From Thalassobaculum sp. OXR-137 (GTDB taxonomy: Bacteria > Pseudomonadota > Alphaproteobacteria > Thalassobaculales > Thalassobaculaceae): DNA of 64,000 bases. Location of the stretch: positions 930,001 through 994,000 of the forward strand of contig NZ_CP139715.1 of the NCBI RefSeq assembly GCF_034377285.1. The letters run 5' to 3'. The position numbers and the translations under genes were made by a program. This document shows, piece after piece, positions 1-8,852 of the stretch. Under the pieces are notes generated by a model. It was not told the DNA's origin. It ran no database searches and saw only the letters and a program-made list of their open reading frames with translations. The first letter of the stretch is position 1, and each line of letters begins with the position of its first letter.

Positions 1-67
1 CATGATGCTGGCCCTGCTGGACATGGCGGTCGCCGATACGAGCGGAGGCGACCATGCCCGACACTAA
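1..67 (+). CDS. C-terminal end of a probable LON-substrate-binding domain protein (partial)
   Basis: An open frame enters the window at its left edge and stops with TAA at 65-67, leaving a helical tail (reading [10 protein letters not shown]) typical of the C-terminus of small LON-domain proteins that precede Trm112 genes in many alphaproteobacteria. The 14-base overlap with the next gene suggests translational coupling. Only about 21 codons are visible, so the family call rests mainly on gene order. It could be any upstream gene of the same operon. Confidence 0.4.
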   Translation, partial: MMLALLDMAVADTSGGDHARH

Positions 68-293
68 CGCGCCGGCACCAGACTCCGGCCCCGCCAGGCC
101 GGCCGCCGGCGGGGTGGACCCGAAGCTCCTGGAGATCCTGGTCTGCCCAGTGACCAAGCAGGCCCTGACCTACGACCGCGACCGCCAGGAGCTGATCAGC
201 GAGAAGGCGGGCCTGGCCTTCCCGATCCGCGGCGGCGTGCCGATCATGCTGGTGGAAGAGGCGCGGCGGCTGGACGAGGGATCGCCGGCGTGA
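54..293 (+). CDS. Trm112/YcaR family protein
   Basis: Small 79-residue protein. After a Pro/Ala-rich, probably disordered N-terminus of about 20 residues comes the Trm112 core: the [11 protein letters not shown] segment with one Cys, then [20 protein letters not shown]. In this family the core is a zinc-ribbon-like fold; eukaryotic and archaeal Trm112 activates methyltransferases, while the bacterial role is unclear. Only a single Cys is present, so classical four-Cys zinc binding is not expected. The ATG at 54 overlaps the upstream gene, and the stop overlaps the next start by four bases, so it is part of an operon with the DUF971 gene. Confidence 0.85.
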   Translation: MPDTNAPAPDSGPARPAAGGVDPKLLEILVCPVTKQALTYDRDRQELISEKAGLAFPIRGGVPIMLVEEARRLDEGSPA

Positions 294-673
294 CCGACCC
301 GGAAGCCGCGGACGCCGTCACCGACGACTGGCCGACCGAACTGCGGGTTACCCGCGACCGGGCGGCGTTGTCCGTGACCTTCGAGAGCGGCGTGTCCGGG
401 GCGATCCCGGCCGAGCTGATGCGGGTGGAAAGCCCCTCGGCGGAGGTCCAGGGCCACAGCGCCGCCGGCAAGACCCTGGTGGCCGGCAAGCGCACGGTCA
501 CGATCAAGGCGGTGGAGCCGGTCGGGAACTACGCGGTGCGCATCGTCTTCAGCGACGGCCACGATACCGGCCTGTTCACCTGGCGGTACCTGCGCAAGCT
601 GGCGCAGGACGGCCAGACGATGATGGCCGCCTACGAGGACGCCCTGGCGAAGGCCGGTCTGTCGCGCGGGTGA
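290..673 (+). CDS. DUF971 (GBBH-like N-terminal domain) protein
   Basis: A 127-residue single-domain protein matching the DUF971 or gamma-butyrobetaine-hydroxylase-like N-terminal domain: [10 protein letters not shown] near the start, [18 protein letters not shown] in the middle and the characteristic [17 protein letters not shown] stretch near residues 85-100. DUF971 proteins are small beta-rich proteins sometimes fused to Mrp/ApbC iron-sulfur carriers, so a link to Fe-S metabolism is possible but unproven. ATG at 290 overlaps the Trm112 stop (ATGA-type coupling), and the gene ends 75 bases before the convergent ubiH-like gene. Confidence 0.85.
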   Translation: MTDPEAADAVTDDWPTELRVTRDRAALSVTFESGVSGAIPAELMRVESPSAEVQGHSAAGKTLVAGKRTVTIKAVEPVGNYAVRIVFSDGHDTGLFTWRYLRKLAQDGQTMMAAYEDALAKAGLSRG

Positions 674-747
674 TCCGACCTCTCCCGATCCGACCGCGCG
701 ACCCGGAATTAATCGGGGGAGCGCGGAGAAGGGATGAGCCGAACCGG

Positions 748-2031
748 CTAAACCGGTTCGCCCCGCAGCAGCCGGGGCAGCGTGCCCAGGGTCCCCATGG
801 CGTGGCGGATCGCGGCGCGCTTGAAGGCCGGCACCCGCTCCACTATCGACAGGCCGATCCGCCGGGCCGAGCGCACCGGAGCGATGTCGTTGGAGAACAG
901 CCGCGTCAGCCCGTCGGTCGACGCCACCATGGTCATGATGTCGAACCGCCGCCGGCGCTGATAGTCGCGCAGCACCGGCGCGCCGCCGATGTCGAGCCCG
1001 AGACGGGACGCGTCGGCCAGCACCTCGGCCAGCACCGCGATGTCGCGCACGCCCACGTTGAAGCCCTGGCCGGCGATCGGATGCAGGGCGTGGAAGGCAT
1101 CGCCCACCAGCGCCACCCGTTCGGCGATCCCGGACTCCGCCAGTGTGAGGGTCAGCGGATACACCCGGCGCGGCCCGACCGGCGTCATCCGTCCCAGGGA
1201 GTCGCCGAAACGCTCCTCCAGGGCGGCGGCGAAGGAGGCGTCGTCGAGCTGGGCGATGCGCTCGGCGACGGCGGTGCGTTCGGTCCAGACCAGTGCGGAC
1301 CGGTTACCCTGGAGCGGGAGAAGCGCCAGCGGACCGCCGGGCAGGAATCGCTCATGGGCCAGATTGTGGTGGCTCTCGGCATGGGCGATCGTGTCGACGA
1401 CGGCGGTCTGGTGATAGTCGACGGTGGTATGGCGAATGCCGGCGAGCGCCCGCACCCGCGAGCCGCGCCCGTCGGCGGCGACCACCAGGGGCGCCGACAG
1501 CACCCGGCCGTCCTCCAGAGTCAGGGTCGCCCGCCCTGCCGTCACGTCCAGGGCGGCGGCCGACCCCGGCTCGGCGAAGGTCACCAGATCCGAATGCTCG
1601 ACAAGGCGGGCCAGCAGCGACGCCTTCAGCGCGCCGTTGTCGACGATATGGCCCATCGGCTCGTCGCCGACCGCGCTGTGGTCGTAATGCAGATATCGGC
1701 TCGACCCGGCGTCGGAGACCCGGATGTCGTGGATCGGGCCGGTCCCGTCGGCCACGGCCTGCCAGGCGCCCAGCACGGTGAACAGCCGCCGCGACGACAG
1801 CGAGATAGCGGTGGTGCGGATATCGGCGCGGCCGGCGACGGCGGCGCGCGGATCGACCCGGTCGACGATGACGCTGGACAGCCCGGCCTCGGCCAGGGCC
1901 AGGGTGAGGGTCAGTCCGGACAGCCCGGCGCCGACAATCAGCGTATCGGCATCGGGCCCGGCGGCGCGCTGGGTGCCCGCGTCGGGCGCTGGGGTGTCAC
2001 CGGTCGGCCGTGCCCGCGAAGTCGATGCCAT
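748..2031 (-). CDS. ubiH: UbiH/UbiF/VisC-type FAD-dependent hydroxylase
   Basis: About 427 residues. The N-terminus has the FAD dinucleotide fold LIVGAGLSGLTLTLALAEAG (near residues 30-50); the second FAD motif LVGDAFHALHPIAGQGFNVG lies near residues 315-335, the arrangement of the UbiH/UbiF/UbiI family that hydroxylates the ubiquinone ring at the membrane. Which ring carbon it modifies cannot be read from the sequence, so the symbol is provisional. ATG at 2031 is preferred; a TTG immediately upstream at 2034 is the alternative. It is convergent with the DUF971 gene and divergent from glnK. Confidence 0.8.
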   Translation of the reverse strand: MASTSRARPTGDTPAPDAGTQRAAGPDADTLIVGAGLSGLTLTLALAEAGLSSVIVDRVDPRAAVAGRADIRTTAISLSSRRLFTVLGAWQAVADGTGPIHDIRVSDAGSSRYLHYDHSAVGDEPMGHIVDNGALKASLLARLVEHSDLVTFAEPGSAAALDVTAGRATLTLEDGRVLSAPLVVAADGRGSRVRALAGIRHTTVDYHQTAVVDTIAHAESHHNLAHERFLPGGPLALLPLQGNRSALVWTERTAVAERIAQLDDASFAAALEERFGDSLGRMTPVGPRRVYPLTLTLAESGIAERVALVGDAFHALHPIAGQGFNVGVRDIAVLAEVLADASRLGLDIGGAPVLRDYQRRRRFDIMTMVASTDGLTRLFSNDIAPVRSARRIGLSIVERVPAFKRAAIRHAMGTLGTLPRLLRGEPV

Positions 2032-2119
2032 CAATCGGTCTCCTCATATCCTGAAGTCAGAATGGCGTGCGGGGCGGCCAGGACAAGAGGCAGATGGTCG
2101 CGCGGCGCGCAAATCATAT

Positions 2120-2161
2120 GCATAAATTTTAGGCATTTCAAATTTCCCGCCCAATTTATGC
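2120..2161. repeat. AT-rich inverted repeat in the ubiH-glnK gap
   Basis: Perfect 9-base arms GCATAAATT (2120-2128) and AATTTATGC (2153-2161) separated by 24 bases, in an unusually AT-rich patch 90 bases upstream of ubiH. A second palindrome, GAATCA-N5-TGATTC, lies at 2218-2234. These look like protein-binding sites in the divergent ubiH/glnK promoter region. No matching consensus (for example NtrC TGCACC-N5-GGTGCA) was recognised. The rest of the 359-base gap (2032-2390) holds no convincing reading frame. Confidence 0.35.
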
Positions 2162-2249
2162 CCAAATTCCGAAGGACCCCAGTTGCGCAACCGCTGCGTA
2201 TCTAGACTAAGCCCTCGGAATCAATCAATGATTCAGTACCCCCACCTTT

Positions 2250-2265
2250 CGGCATGGTTCTTGAT
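2250..2265 (+). promoter_or_regulatory. Candidate sigma-54 (RpoN) promoter for glnK-amtB
   Basis: The segment CGGCATGGTTCTTGAT matches the TGGCACG-N4-TTGCW sigma-54 consensus at 9 of 12 specified positions, including the GG of the -24 element and TTG of the -12 element; the final C of -12 is A. It lies about 125 bases before the glnK ATG. Nitrogen-regulated glnK-amtB operons are commonly RpoN/NtrC dependent, which fits. No NtrC site was identified upstream, so this remains a candidate. Confidence 0.35.
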
Positions 2266-2288
2266 GAAAGAACCACTGGCCTGCATGA

Positions 2289-2729
<441 letters not shown>

Positions 2730-2752
2730 GTAGCGGCGGGGAGCACCTATCG

Positions 2753-4084
2753 ATGAAGAAGTTCATGTCCTTCAGCCTGCTGGCCCTCGCGGCGTCCGTC
2801 GCGACGGTTGGCTTCACCAAGAGCGCGTCTGCCGACGTTTCGGTCGAGACCGCGTTCATCTTCAACTCATTCTCGTTCATCTTCCACGGCGCGCTGGTCA
2901 TGTGGATGGCCGCCGGCTTCGCGATGCTCGAAGGCGGCCTGGTCCGGACCAAGAACACGACCATGCAGCTCACCAAGAACATCGCCCTCTATTCCATTGC
3001 GGGGCTGATGTACTGGGTGATCGGCTACAACCTGATGTATGCCGACGTCACCGGCTTCTTCGGCACCCCGGGCCCGTGGTCCGCGGCCGATCCGATCGAC
3101 GCCGAGGGTCTGTTCACCGGCGACGATGCCGCCGGCTACAGCGCGGCCTCCGACTGGTTCTTCCAGATGGTGTTCGTCGCCACGGCCGCCTCGATCGTGT
3201 CCGGCACCCTCGCCGAGCGCATCAAGCTGCTGCCGTTCCTGGTGTTCACGGTCGTCCTGACCGGCGTCCTCTACCCGATCCAGGGCTCCTGGAGCTGGGG
3301 CGGCGGCTGGCTGTCCGAAGCCGGCTTCCTCGACTTCGCCGGCTCCACCATCGTGCACTCGGTGGGCGGCTGGGCGGCTCTGACCGGCGCCATCATCCTC
3401 GGTGCCCGTAAGGGTAAGTTCAACGCGGACGGCTCGATCAATCCGATGCCGGGCAGCAACCTGCCGATGGCCGCGCTGGGCACGTTCATCCTGTGGCTCG
3501 GCTGGTTCGGCTTTAACGGCGGCTCGCAGCTCGCCATGGGCTCCGCCGCCGACGTGGTCGCCATCGCCACCATCTACATGAACACCAACCTGGCCGCCGC
3601 GGCCGGTGTGGTGGTCGCCCTGATCCTGACGGGCGTCATGTACAAGAAGGTCGACCTGACCATGCTGCTGAACGGCGCCCTGGGCGGTCTGGTGGCCATC
3701 ACGGCCGAGCCGCTGGCCCCGTCGCCGTTCACCGCGATCGTCGTCGGCGGTATCGGCGGCGTGCTGGTCGTCTTCGCGGTGCCGCTGATCGACAAGCTGA
3801 AGATCGACGACGTGGTCGGTGCCATTCCGGTCCACCTGGTCTGCGGCATCTGGGGCACCATCGCGGTGATCTTCTCCAACGGCGATGCGACCATCGTCGG
3901 CCAGCTCACCGGCATCGTCGGCGTGGCGGTCTTCATGATCATCACCTCGGCCATCCTGTGGTTCGTCCTGAAGCTGATCTTCGGCCTGCGGCCGAGCGAA
4001 GAGGACGAGTCCCTCGGTCTCGACCGTGCCGAGAACGGCATGGAGGCCTATCCGGAGTTCGGTCGCGGTTCCCAGACCTTCTGA
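2753..4084 (+). CDS. amtB: Ammonium transporter
   Basis: A 443-residue Amt/MEP/Rh-family inner membrane channel. A cleavable signal-like N-terminus (LLALAASVATVGF, ending SASA) precedes about 11 hydrophobic helices. Recognisable motifs are GFAMLEGGLVRTKN, the first pore histidine in FAGSTIVHSVGGWAAL, GWFGFNGGSQLA, and the second pore histidine in GAIPVHLVCGIWG. A purine-rich Shine-Dalgarno GGCGGGGAG precedes the ATG. Cotranscribed with glnK, whose product plugs the channel when nitrogen is sufficient. A GC hairpin follows the stop. Confidence 0.96.
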   Translation: MKKFMSFSLLALAASVATVGFTKSASADVSVETAFIFNSFSFIFHGALVMWMAAGFAMLEGGLVRTKNTTMQLTKNIALYSIAGLMYWVIGYNLMYADVTGFFGTPGPWSAADPIDAEGLFTGDDAAGYSAASDWFFQMVFVATAASIVSGTLAERIKLLPFLVFTVVLTGVLYPIQGSWSWGGGWLSEAGFLDFAGSTIVHSVGGWAALTGAIILGARKGKFNADGSINPMPGSNLPMAALGTFILWLGWFGFNGGSQLAMGSAADVVAIATIYMNTNLAAAAGVVVALILTGVMYKKVDLTMLLNGALGGLVAITAEPLAPSPFTAIVVGGIGGVLVVFAVPLIDKLKIDDVVGAIPVHLVCGIWGTIAVIFSNGDATIVGQLTGIVGVAVFMIITSAILWFVLKLIFGLRPSEEDESLGLDRAENGMEAYPEFGRGSQTF

Positions 4085-4109
4085 TCTGGACCGATCGACC
4101 TACCCAACG

Positions 4110-4133
4110 GCGGGACCGCTCCGGCGGTCCCGC
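4110..4133 (+). terminator. Hairpin after amtB, possible terminator
   Basis: Perfect 9-base stem GCGGGACCG (4110-4118) and CGGTCCCGC (4125-4133) with a six-base loop, 26 bases beyond the amtB stop. It lacks a following T-run, so intrinsic termination would be weak; it may act as a 3' stabilising hairpin. Confidence 0.4.
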
Positions 4134-4377
4134 TCCCCAGCGGCAGGGTCCTTTCGACGCCGCACTCTCCCTCGACTCGGGCTCGATGCAGGTCATCGGG
4201 CCCGCTTTCTGTTTGAGGGGATTCGATTTTTTCTGATCTTGTCTGTGAAGGTTGCCCGCTAACTCCCTGTCGTATAGAGTTGATCGGCGTTTGGAACAAA
4301 CCCGATACGCGCGAATCGCCCGGAGCCGAGCCTCCGGCGGCTCCGCGCGTCTCCGAAATCTGGGAGGGCTGAGGCGC

Positions 4378-6831
4378 ATGGCACGGGCGTCCGGCAGAAA
4401 CGAAAATCGAACCCTTCTGCCGGTCGAGGCGACCCGGTACCTGCAGCGGCGCGGCGAGGAGGCGGGCGGTCTGGCCCTGATCGCCGCCGCCGGATTGCTG
4501 GCGGCGACCATCGGCGCCTACGACCCGGCCGATCCCTCGCTCAACGCGGCCGGATCCGGCACGATCTCCCATCCGTTCGGCTATCTCGGCGCGGTGATCG
4601 CCGATCTGCTGCTGCAATCGCTCGGCGCCGCCAGCGCCCTGCTGGTGCTGATCCCGGCCGTGTGGGGCTGGCGGATCCTGCGGCACGAGCGGGTCGGCCG
4701 CTGGCCCCTGCGAATCGCCCTGTTGCCCCTCTCCATGGTCCTGGCGACCGCCGCCCTCGCCCTCGTCACCCCACCCTCGGCCTGGCCGCTGCGCGCCGGG
4801 CTCGGCGGCTTCCTCGGTCCGCTGATGCTGACCCCGGCCGGCGCCTTCGCCAGCCACCTCGCCCCCCTGGGCGGATTGCTGCCGGTCGCCATCCTCTCCG
4901 GGCTGCTGTCCGTCGCCATCGGCCTGTGGTCGGCGGGGATCGGTCTGATGGACGCCGCCCGCGGCGTGCTCGGCCTGTTCCGCCACGCCGCCACCGGTGC
5001 CGCCAGCGGCGCGCGCATGGGCGCCCGCGGTGCCGGCGCCGGGGTGCGTCTCAGCGCCCGGCTCGGCGCCGGCTTCAGCTCGGGCATGCGCCGCAAGGAG
5101 CCGCGCCTGAACGACGATGACAACGGCGACGACGAGGACGACGTCCCCTGGAAGGAGGAACGCCAGGAGCCCGAAGCGCCGCGCCAGGCCGTGCGCGCCG
5201 CCAAGGCCGCCGCCGTGCGCGATCCGGAACCGTCGGTGCGTCGGGTGGAGAAGCCGGCGACTCCCGTCAAACCGCGCCAGGCGACCCAGCGTCAGTTCGA
5301 TCTCGGCCCGAACGACGGCAGCTACGCCTATCCCGATCTCGACCTGCTGACCGATCCGCCGGCCGCCGCGAGCGGCCCGGACGAGGATTCCCTGGAACAG
5401 AACGCCCGGATGCTGGAAAGCGTGCTGGCCGATTTCGGGGTGAAGGGGACCATCGGCAAGGTCCGCTACGGTCCGGTCGTCACCCTATACGAGCTGGAGC
5501 CGGCCCCCGGCACAAAGTCGTCCCGGGTGATCGGCCTGTCGGACGACATCGCCCGCTCCATGAGCGCGGTGTCGGTCCGCGTCGCCGTGGTGCCCGGCCG
5601 CAACGTGATCGGCATCGAACTGCCGAACGCCCGGCGCGAAACCGTGTATTTCCGCGACGTTCTGGAATCCGAAGCGATCAACGCCTCGTCCCACAAGCTG
5701 GCGATCGCGCTCGGCAAGGATATCGGCGGCACGCCGATCGCCGTAGACCTCGCGCGCATGCCGCACCTGCTGATCGCCGGCACCACCGGCTCGGGCAAGT
5801 CGGTGGCGGTCAACACGATGATCCTGTCGCTGCTCTACCGCCTGCCGCCGGATCGCTGCCGCTTCATCATGATCGACCCGAAGATGCTGGAACTGTCGGT
5901 CTATGACGGCATCCCGCATCTGCTCTCCCCGGTCGTCACCGATCCGAAGAAGGCGGTCGTCGCGCTGAAATGGACCGTGCGGGAGATGGAGAGCCGCTAC
6001 CGGGCCATGTCCAAGCTCGGCGTGCGCAACATCGACGGCTACAACGCCCGCATCGCCGAGGCGGTGAAGAAGGGCGAGGTGCTGAAGCGCCGGGTGCAGA
6101 CCGGCTTCGACGCCGACAGCGGCAAGCCGGTGTTCGAGGAGGAGCCGCTCGATCTGGTGCCGCTGCCCTATATCGTCGTGGTGATCGACGAGGTGGCCGA
6201 CCTGATGCTGGTCGCCGGCAAGGACATCGAAGGCGCGGTCCAGCGCCTGGCGCAGATGGCCCGTGCCGCCGGCATCCACGTGATCATGGCGACCCAGCGC
6301 CCCTCGGTCGACGTCATCACCGGTACCATCAAGGCCAACTTCCCGACCCGGATCTCGTTCCAGGTCACCTCCAAGATCGACAGCCGTACCATCCTGGGCG
6401 AGCAGGGGGCAGAGCAGCTCCTGGGCATGGGCGACATGCTCTACATGGCCGGCGGCGGGCGGATCACCCGCGTGCACGGGCCGTTCTGCTCCGACGAAGA
6501 GGTGGAGGACGTGGTCCGCCACCTGAAGACCCAGGGCGAGCCGGAATACGACGAGACCATCACCGAGGACGACGACGGTGCGGCCGACCCACTCGGCTTC
6601 TCCGGCGCCGGCGAGGGCGGCGGCGGCTCGGGCGACGAGCTGTACGACCAGGCAGTGGCCATCGTGGCGCGCGAGGGCAAGGCGTCCACCAGCTTCATCC
6701 AGCGCCACCTGAAGATCGGCTACAACCGGGCGGCCACCCTGATCGAACGCATGGAATCCGAAGGCGTGGTCAGCCAGGCCAACCATGTGGGCAAGCGCGA
6801 GGTGCTGGTCGGCGACCATTCGGCCGACTGA
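4378..6831 (+). CDS. ftsK: DNA translocase FtsK
   Basis: The ATG at 4378, preceded by GGGAGGG, gives about 817 residues; an earlier TTG at 4252 is unlikely. Four N-terminal membrane helices (about residues 30-200) anchor it at the division septum. A charged linker follows (residues 235-340), shorter than in E. coli. The motor has Walker A GTTGSGKS near residue 470 and Walker [13 protein letters not shown] near 602. The C-terminal gamma winged helix (from about 757, [22 protein letters not shown]) is the KOPS-reading module. It pumps chromosome DNA and activates XerCD at dif. lolA follows, a common alphaproteobacterial order. Confidence 0.96.
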   Translation: MARASGRNENRTLLPVEATRYLQRRGEEAGGLALIAAAGLLAATIGAYDPADPSLNAAGSGTISHPFGYLGAVIADLLLQSLGAASALLVLIPAVWGWRILRHERVGRWPLRIALLPLSMVLATAALALVTPPSAWPLRAGLGGFLGPLMLTPAGAFASHLAPLGGLLPVAILSGLLSVAIGLWSAGIGLMDAARGVLGLFRHAATGAASGARMGARGAGAGVRLSARLGAGFSSGMRRKEPRLNDDDNGDDEDDVPWKEERQEPEAPRQAVRAAKAAAVRDPEPSVRRVEKPATPVKPRQATQRQFDLGPNDGSYAYPDLDLLTDPPAAASGPDEDSLEQNARMLESVLADFGVKGTIGKVRYGPVVTLYELEPAPGTKSSRVIGLSDDIARSMSAVSVRVAVVPGRNVIGIELPNARRETVYFRDVLESEAINASSHKLAIALGKDIGGTPIAVDLARMPHLLIAGTTGSGKSVAVNTMILSLLYRLPPDRCRFIMIDPKMLELSVYDGIPHLLSPVVTDPKKAVVALKWTVREMESRYRAMSKLGVRNIDGYNARIAEAVKKGEVLKRRVQTGFDADSGKPVFEEEPLDLVPLPYIVVVIDEVADLMLVAGKDIEGAVQRLAQMARAAGIHVIMATQRPSVDVITGTIKANFPTRISFQVTSKIDSRTILGEQGAEQLLGMGDMLYMAGGGRITRVHGPFCSDEEVEDVVRHLKTQGEPEYDETITEDDDGAADPLGFSGAGEGGGGSGDELYDQAVAIVAREGKASTSFIQRHLKIGYNRAATLIERMESEGVVSQANHVGKREVLVGDHSAD

Positions 6832-6939
6832 CCGGCGCGGCGGAGCGCCGTCGACGGCAGACGGTCGTGGCGCAATCGTGACGCGGCCGTCTCCGATTTG
6901 CCGCTTGCCATCCGCGTCGCGACACGCCAAGTCAGCATC

Positions 6940-7590
6940 ATGATCCGAGCCCGCTCCTTCCTAGCCGCCCTCCTGTTCACCGTCGCCGCCGCGGGGGCCG
7001 TCACCGGCATGCCCAGCCCGGCTGCCGCCCAGGGCCTCACCGCCGAGCAGAAGGCCGAGGTCCAGCGGGTCGAGGACTACTTCAACCAGCTCACGTCCAT
7101 GCGTTCCACCTTCCTGCAGGCGAGCTCCACCGGGCTGGTGGCCCGCGGCGTGGTGTGGCTGGAGCGTCCGGGCCGCATGCGGTTCGAATACGCGCCGCCC
7201 TCGCCGGTGCTGATCACCGCCGACGGCATCTGGCTGACCTATCAGGACAACGACCTGGAGCAGACGACCCAGATCCCGCTGATCAGCTCGCCCCTGTCGG
7301 TGCTGGTCTCCGACGATGTGGACCTGATGGACGAGCTGGTGGTGGAAGACGTGCAGAAGGGCGCCAACGTGATCCGCCTGCAGCTCCGCCAGCGCGACGA
7401 ACCGGACCAGGGCACCGTGGTCCTGACCTTCCAGGACAAGCCGCTGTCGCTGAAGCAGTGGATCATCACCGACGCCCAGGGGGTGGAAGTGAAGGTGGCG
7501 CTGCTCGACCCGGTCTTCGGCCTGGACCTGCCGGCCGACCTGTGGCGCCCGAACGATTTCGGCCGGCCGTCGGACGACGTGGGGCGGTAA
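6940..7590 (+). CDS. lolA: Outer-membrane lipoprotein carrier protein LolA
   Basis: Starting at the ATG at 6940 gives 216 residues with a standard signal peptide (RARSFLAALLFTVAAAGAV, cleavage near SPAAA). The mature part shows the LolA pattern: VEDYFNQLTSMRSTFLQ, then LERPGRMRFEYAPPSPVLI and ITADGIWLTYQDNDLEQT. LolA shuttles lipoproteins across the periplasm from LolCDE to the outer membrane. An upstream TTG at 6898 would place 14 polar residues before the signal peptide and is rejected. It lies 108 bases after ftsK and ends before a complex repeat region. Confidence 0.9.
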   Translation: MIRARSFLAALLFTVAAAGAVTGMPSPAAAQGLTAEQKAEVQRVEDYFNQLTSMRSTFLQASSTGLVARGVVWLERPGRMRFEYAPPSPVLITADGIWLTYQDNDLEQTTQIPLISSPLSVLVSDDVDLMDELVVEDVQKGANVIRLQLRQRDEPDQGTVVLTFQDKPLSLKQWIITDAQGVEVKVALLDPVFGLDLPADLWRPNDFGRPSDDVGR

Positions 7591-7622
7591 GGGCCGAGTT
7601 TCCTTGCTCTGATCTGGTTCGA

Positions 7623-7894
7623 CCCTTCGACACGCCCCTACGGGGCTGCTCAGGGCGAGGTCACCTTTGCCCAAAGCCTCAGGTCGAGGTCTTTTGCCCA
7701 AAGCCTCGGGCCACGTCATCTTTTGTCCAAAGCCTCAGAGCCAGATCATCTTTTGCCCAAAGCCTCACGGCGAGTTCAACTTTTCGCCCAAAGCCTCGGG
7801 CCAGGTCATCTTTTGCCCGAAGAATTGACCCCGACCTCGAAAGAATTGACCTCGCCCTGAGCAGCGCCCGCGCAAGCGGGGGCGTGTCGAAGGG
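7623..7894. repeat. Large inverted repeat between convergent lolA and cupin genes
   Basis: The left arm (7623-7663) and right arm (7847-7894) are reverse complements apart from their centres: both have CCCTTCGACACGCCC at the outside and GCTGCTCAGGGCGAGGTCA at the inside. Each arm contains its own short hairpin (CCCCTACGGGG on the left, CCCGCGCAAGCGGG on the right). The space between holds tandem 30-base repeats. This fills the 312-base lolA-cupin gap; no gene is seen. The arms look like two copies, in opposite orientation, of a palindromic intergenic element. Confidence 0.8.
7661..7820. repeat. Imperfect ~30-base tandem repeat, about six units
   Basis: Units are anchored on CTTTTGCCCAAAGCCTC and recur at about 7661, 7690, 7716, 7746, 7776 and 7806; the last four are exactly 30 bases apart. 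There are no unrelated spacers, so this is not a CRISPR array. A 30-base period keeps reading frame, giving ten-residue periodic peptides on both strands, but no start codon with a ribosome-binding site leads into it. Confidence 0.85.
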
Positions 7895-7902
7895 TAGCCC
7901 CC

Positions 7903-8274
7903 TCACAGAAATTTGTTGGGCTTCAGAAACGTTCCCAGGAGCAGGGCGCCGTTGCGCGATCTCGCCACGTGCTTGGAGCCCGCCGGGCGCCATACGAAAT
8001 TGCCGGCGGTCACCTCGCCCTCCTCGTCCTCGATGGAGCCCTCCAGCACGAAGGTCTGCTCGATCCGCGTATGCTCGTGCAGCGGCAGCTCCGATCCCGG
8101 CGCCCATTTGAACAGGGCCGTCAGCAGCCCGCTCTCCTCGTCGCGCAGGAGGACCTTCCATTCCACGCCGGGGAACTGGGTCGGCTCCCAGTCCATGGCA
8201 TCGACATCCACGTAACGCGAGTCCAACGGGCCGAGCCCGGTATGGTTCGCGGCCTTCGGGGTCAGGGCGGTCAC
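7903..8274 (-). CDS. Cupin-domain protein
   Basis: GTG at 8274, with GGAGGAGG eight to ten bases upstream, gives 123 residues; longer open frames upstream are not needed. The single cupin barrel is visible: LFKWAPGSELPLHEHTRIEQTFVLEGSIED carries the first metal-binding motif (His-x-His and Glu), and AGNFVWRPAGSKHVARS the second, with His. Enzymatic activity is not predictable; relatives include acetylacetone-cleaving-enzyme-like and quercetinase-like cupins. It follows the Rid-family gene by 32 bases on the same strand, so the two probably form an operon. Confidence 0.8.
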   Translation of the reverse strand: MTALTPKAANHTGLGPLDSRYVDVDAMDWEPTQFPGVEWKVLLRDEESGLLTALFKWAPGSELPLHEHTRIEQTFVLEGSIEDEEGEVTAGNFVWRPAGSKHVARSRNGALLLGTFLKPNKFL

Positions 8275-8306
8275 GGCGGTCCTCCTCCGGTTATGGGTTC
8301 GTTGCG

Positions 8307-8720
8307 TCAGTCCTCTTCCGGGATGACGGCGATCACGTCGATCTCCATCAGCCATTCCTCCTTGGCCAGCCCGGCGACCATCAGGCCGGTGGACACCGGG
8401 AACACGCCCTTCAGCCATTTGCCGACGGTGCGGTAGACCGGCTCCCGGTCCTGGCGGCGGGTGATGAAGATCGTGATCTTCACGATGTCCTCCAGCCGCG
8501 CCCCGGCCTCGGAGAGCAGGGTCTCCACGTTGCGCATGGCCTGGTCGGTCTGGGCGGCCGGGTCGCCGGCGCCCACAAGATTGCCGTCGAAATCGGTGCC
8601 GACCTGGCCGCGCAGATAGACGGTGCCGTTGGCGACCACCGCCTGGCACAGGTCGTTGTCGAGCGACTGGTCGGGATAGGTGTCGCGGGTGTTGAACTTG
8701 CGAAGACGCGTGTGCGGCAT
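8307..8720 (-). CDS. RidA/YjgF/YER057c/UK114-family protein
   Basis: A 137-residue Rid-superfamily protein (VVANGTVYLRGQVGTDFDG, the NVETLLSEAGARLEDIVKI core, and C-terminal WLMEIDVIAVI). RidA proper deaminates reactive enamines and imines using an Arg in a (A)RS-x-V motif; here that position reads PVSTGLMVAGLA, so the catalytic Arg appears to be absent while the C-terminal Glu remains. This points to one of the Rid subgroups of unknown activity. It is upstream of the cupin gene and divergent from the DMT transporter gene. Confidence 0.85.
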   Translation of the reverse strand: MPHTRLRKFNTRDTYPDQSLDNDLCQAVVANGTVYLRGQVGTDFDGNLVGAGDPAAQTDQAMRNVETLLSEAGARLEDIVKITIFITRRQDREPVYRTVGKWLKGVFPVSTGLMVAGLAKEEWLMEIDVIAVIPEED

Positions 8721-8852
8721 GTCGGTGCACCATGAGAACGGGAATGGGGCGATTGTTTCGTGTGGCGGCCCTTCCGGCAAGCGCGTAAACCGGAGGGCAT
8801 CCGTCCACGCCTGCCCGCCATCCCACAGGCTCCCGCCCATGAACGCCGTCCC

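Noticed and set aside
670-2205. Long plus-strand open frame opposite the UbiH-like gene
   Set aside because: Product is His/Arg/Gly-rich with no domain; it is the antisense shadow of a high-GC gene with clear FAD motifs on the minus strand.
2218-2234. FNR-type box in the glnK region (ATCAATCAATGAT)
   Set aside because: Does not fit TTGAT-N4-ATCAA spacing; only a simple palindrome remains.
7661-7820. CRISPR array
   Set aside because: Units are contiguous and degenerate, with no unique spacers and no cas genes nearby.
7661-8161. Repeat-containing small protein from the 30-base repeats
   Set aside because: The periodic peptide appears on both strands without a start codon and ribosome-binding site; the minus-strand frame runs through the cupin gene in another phase.
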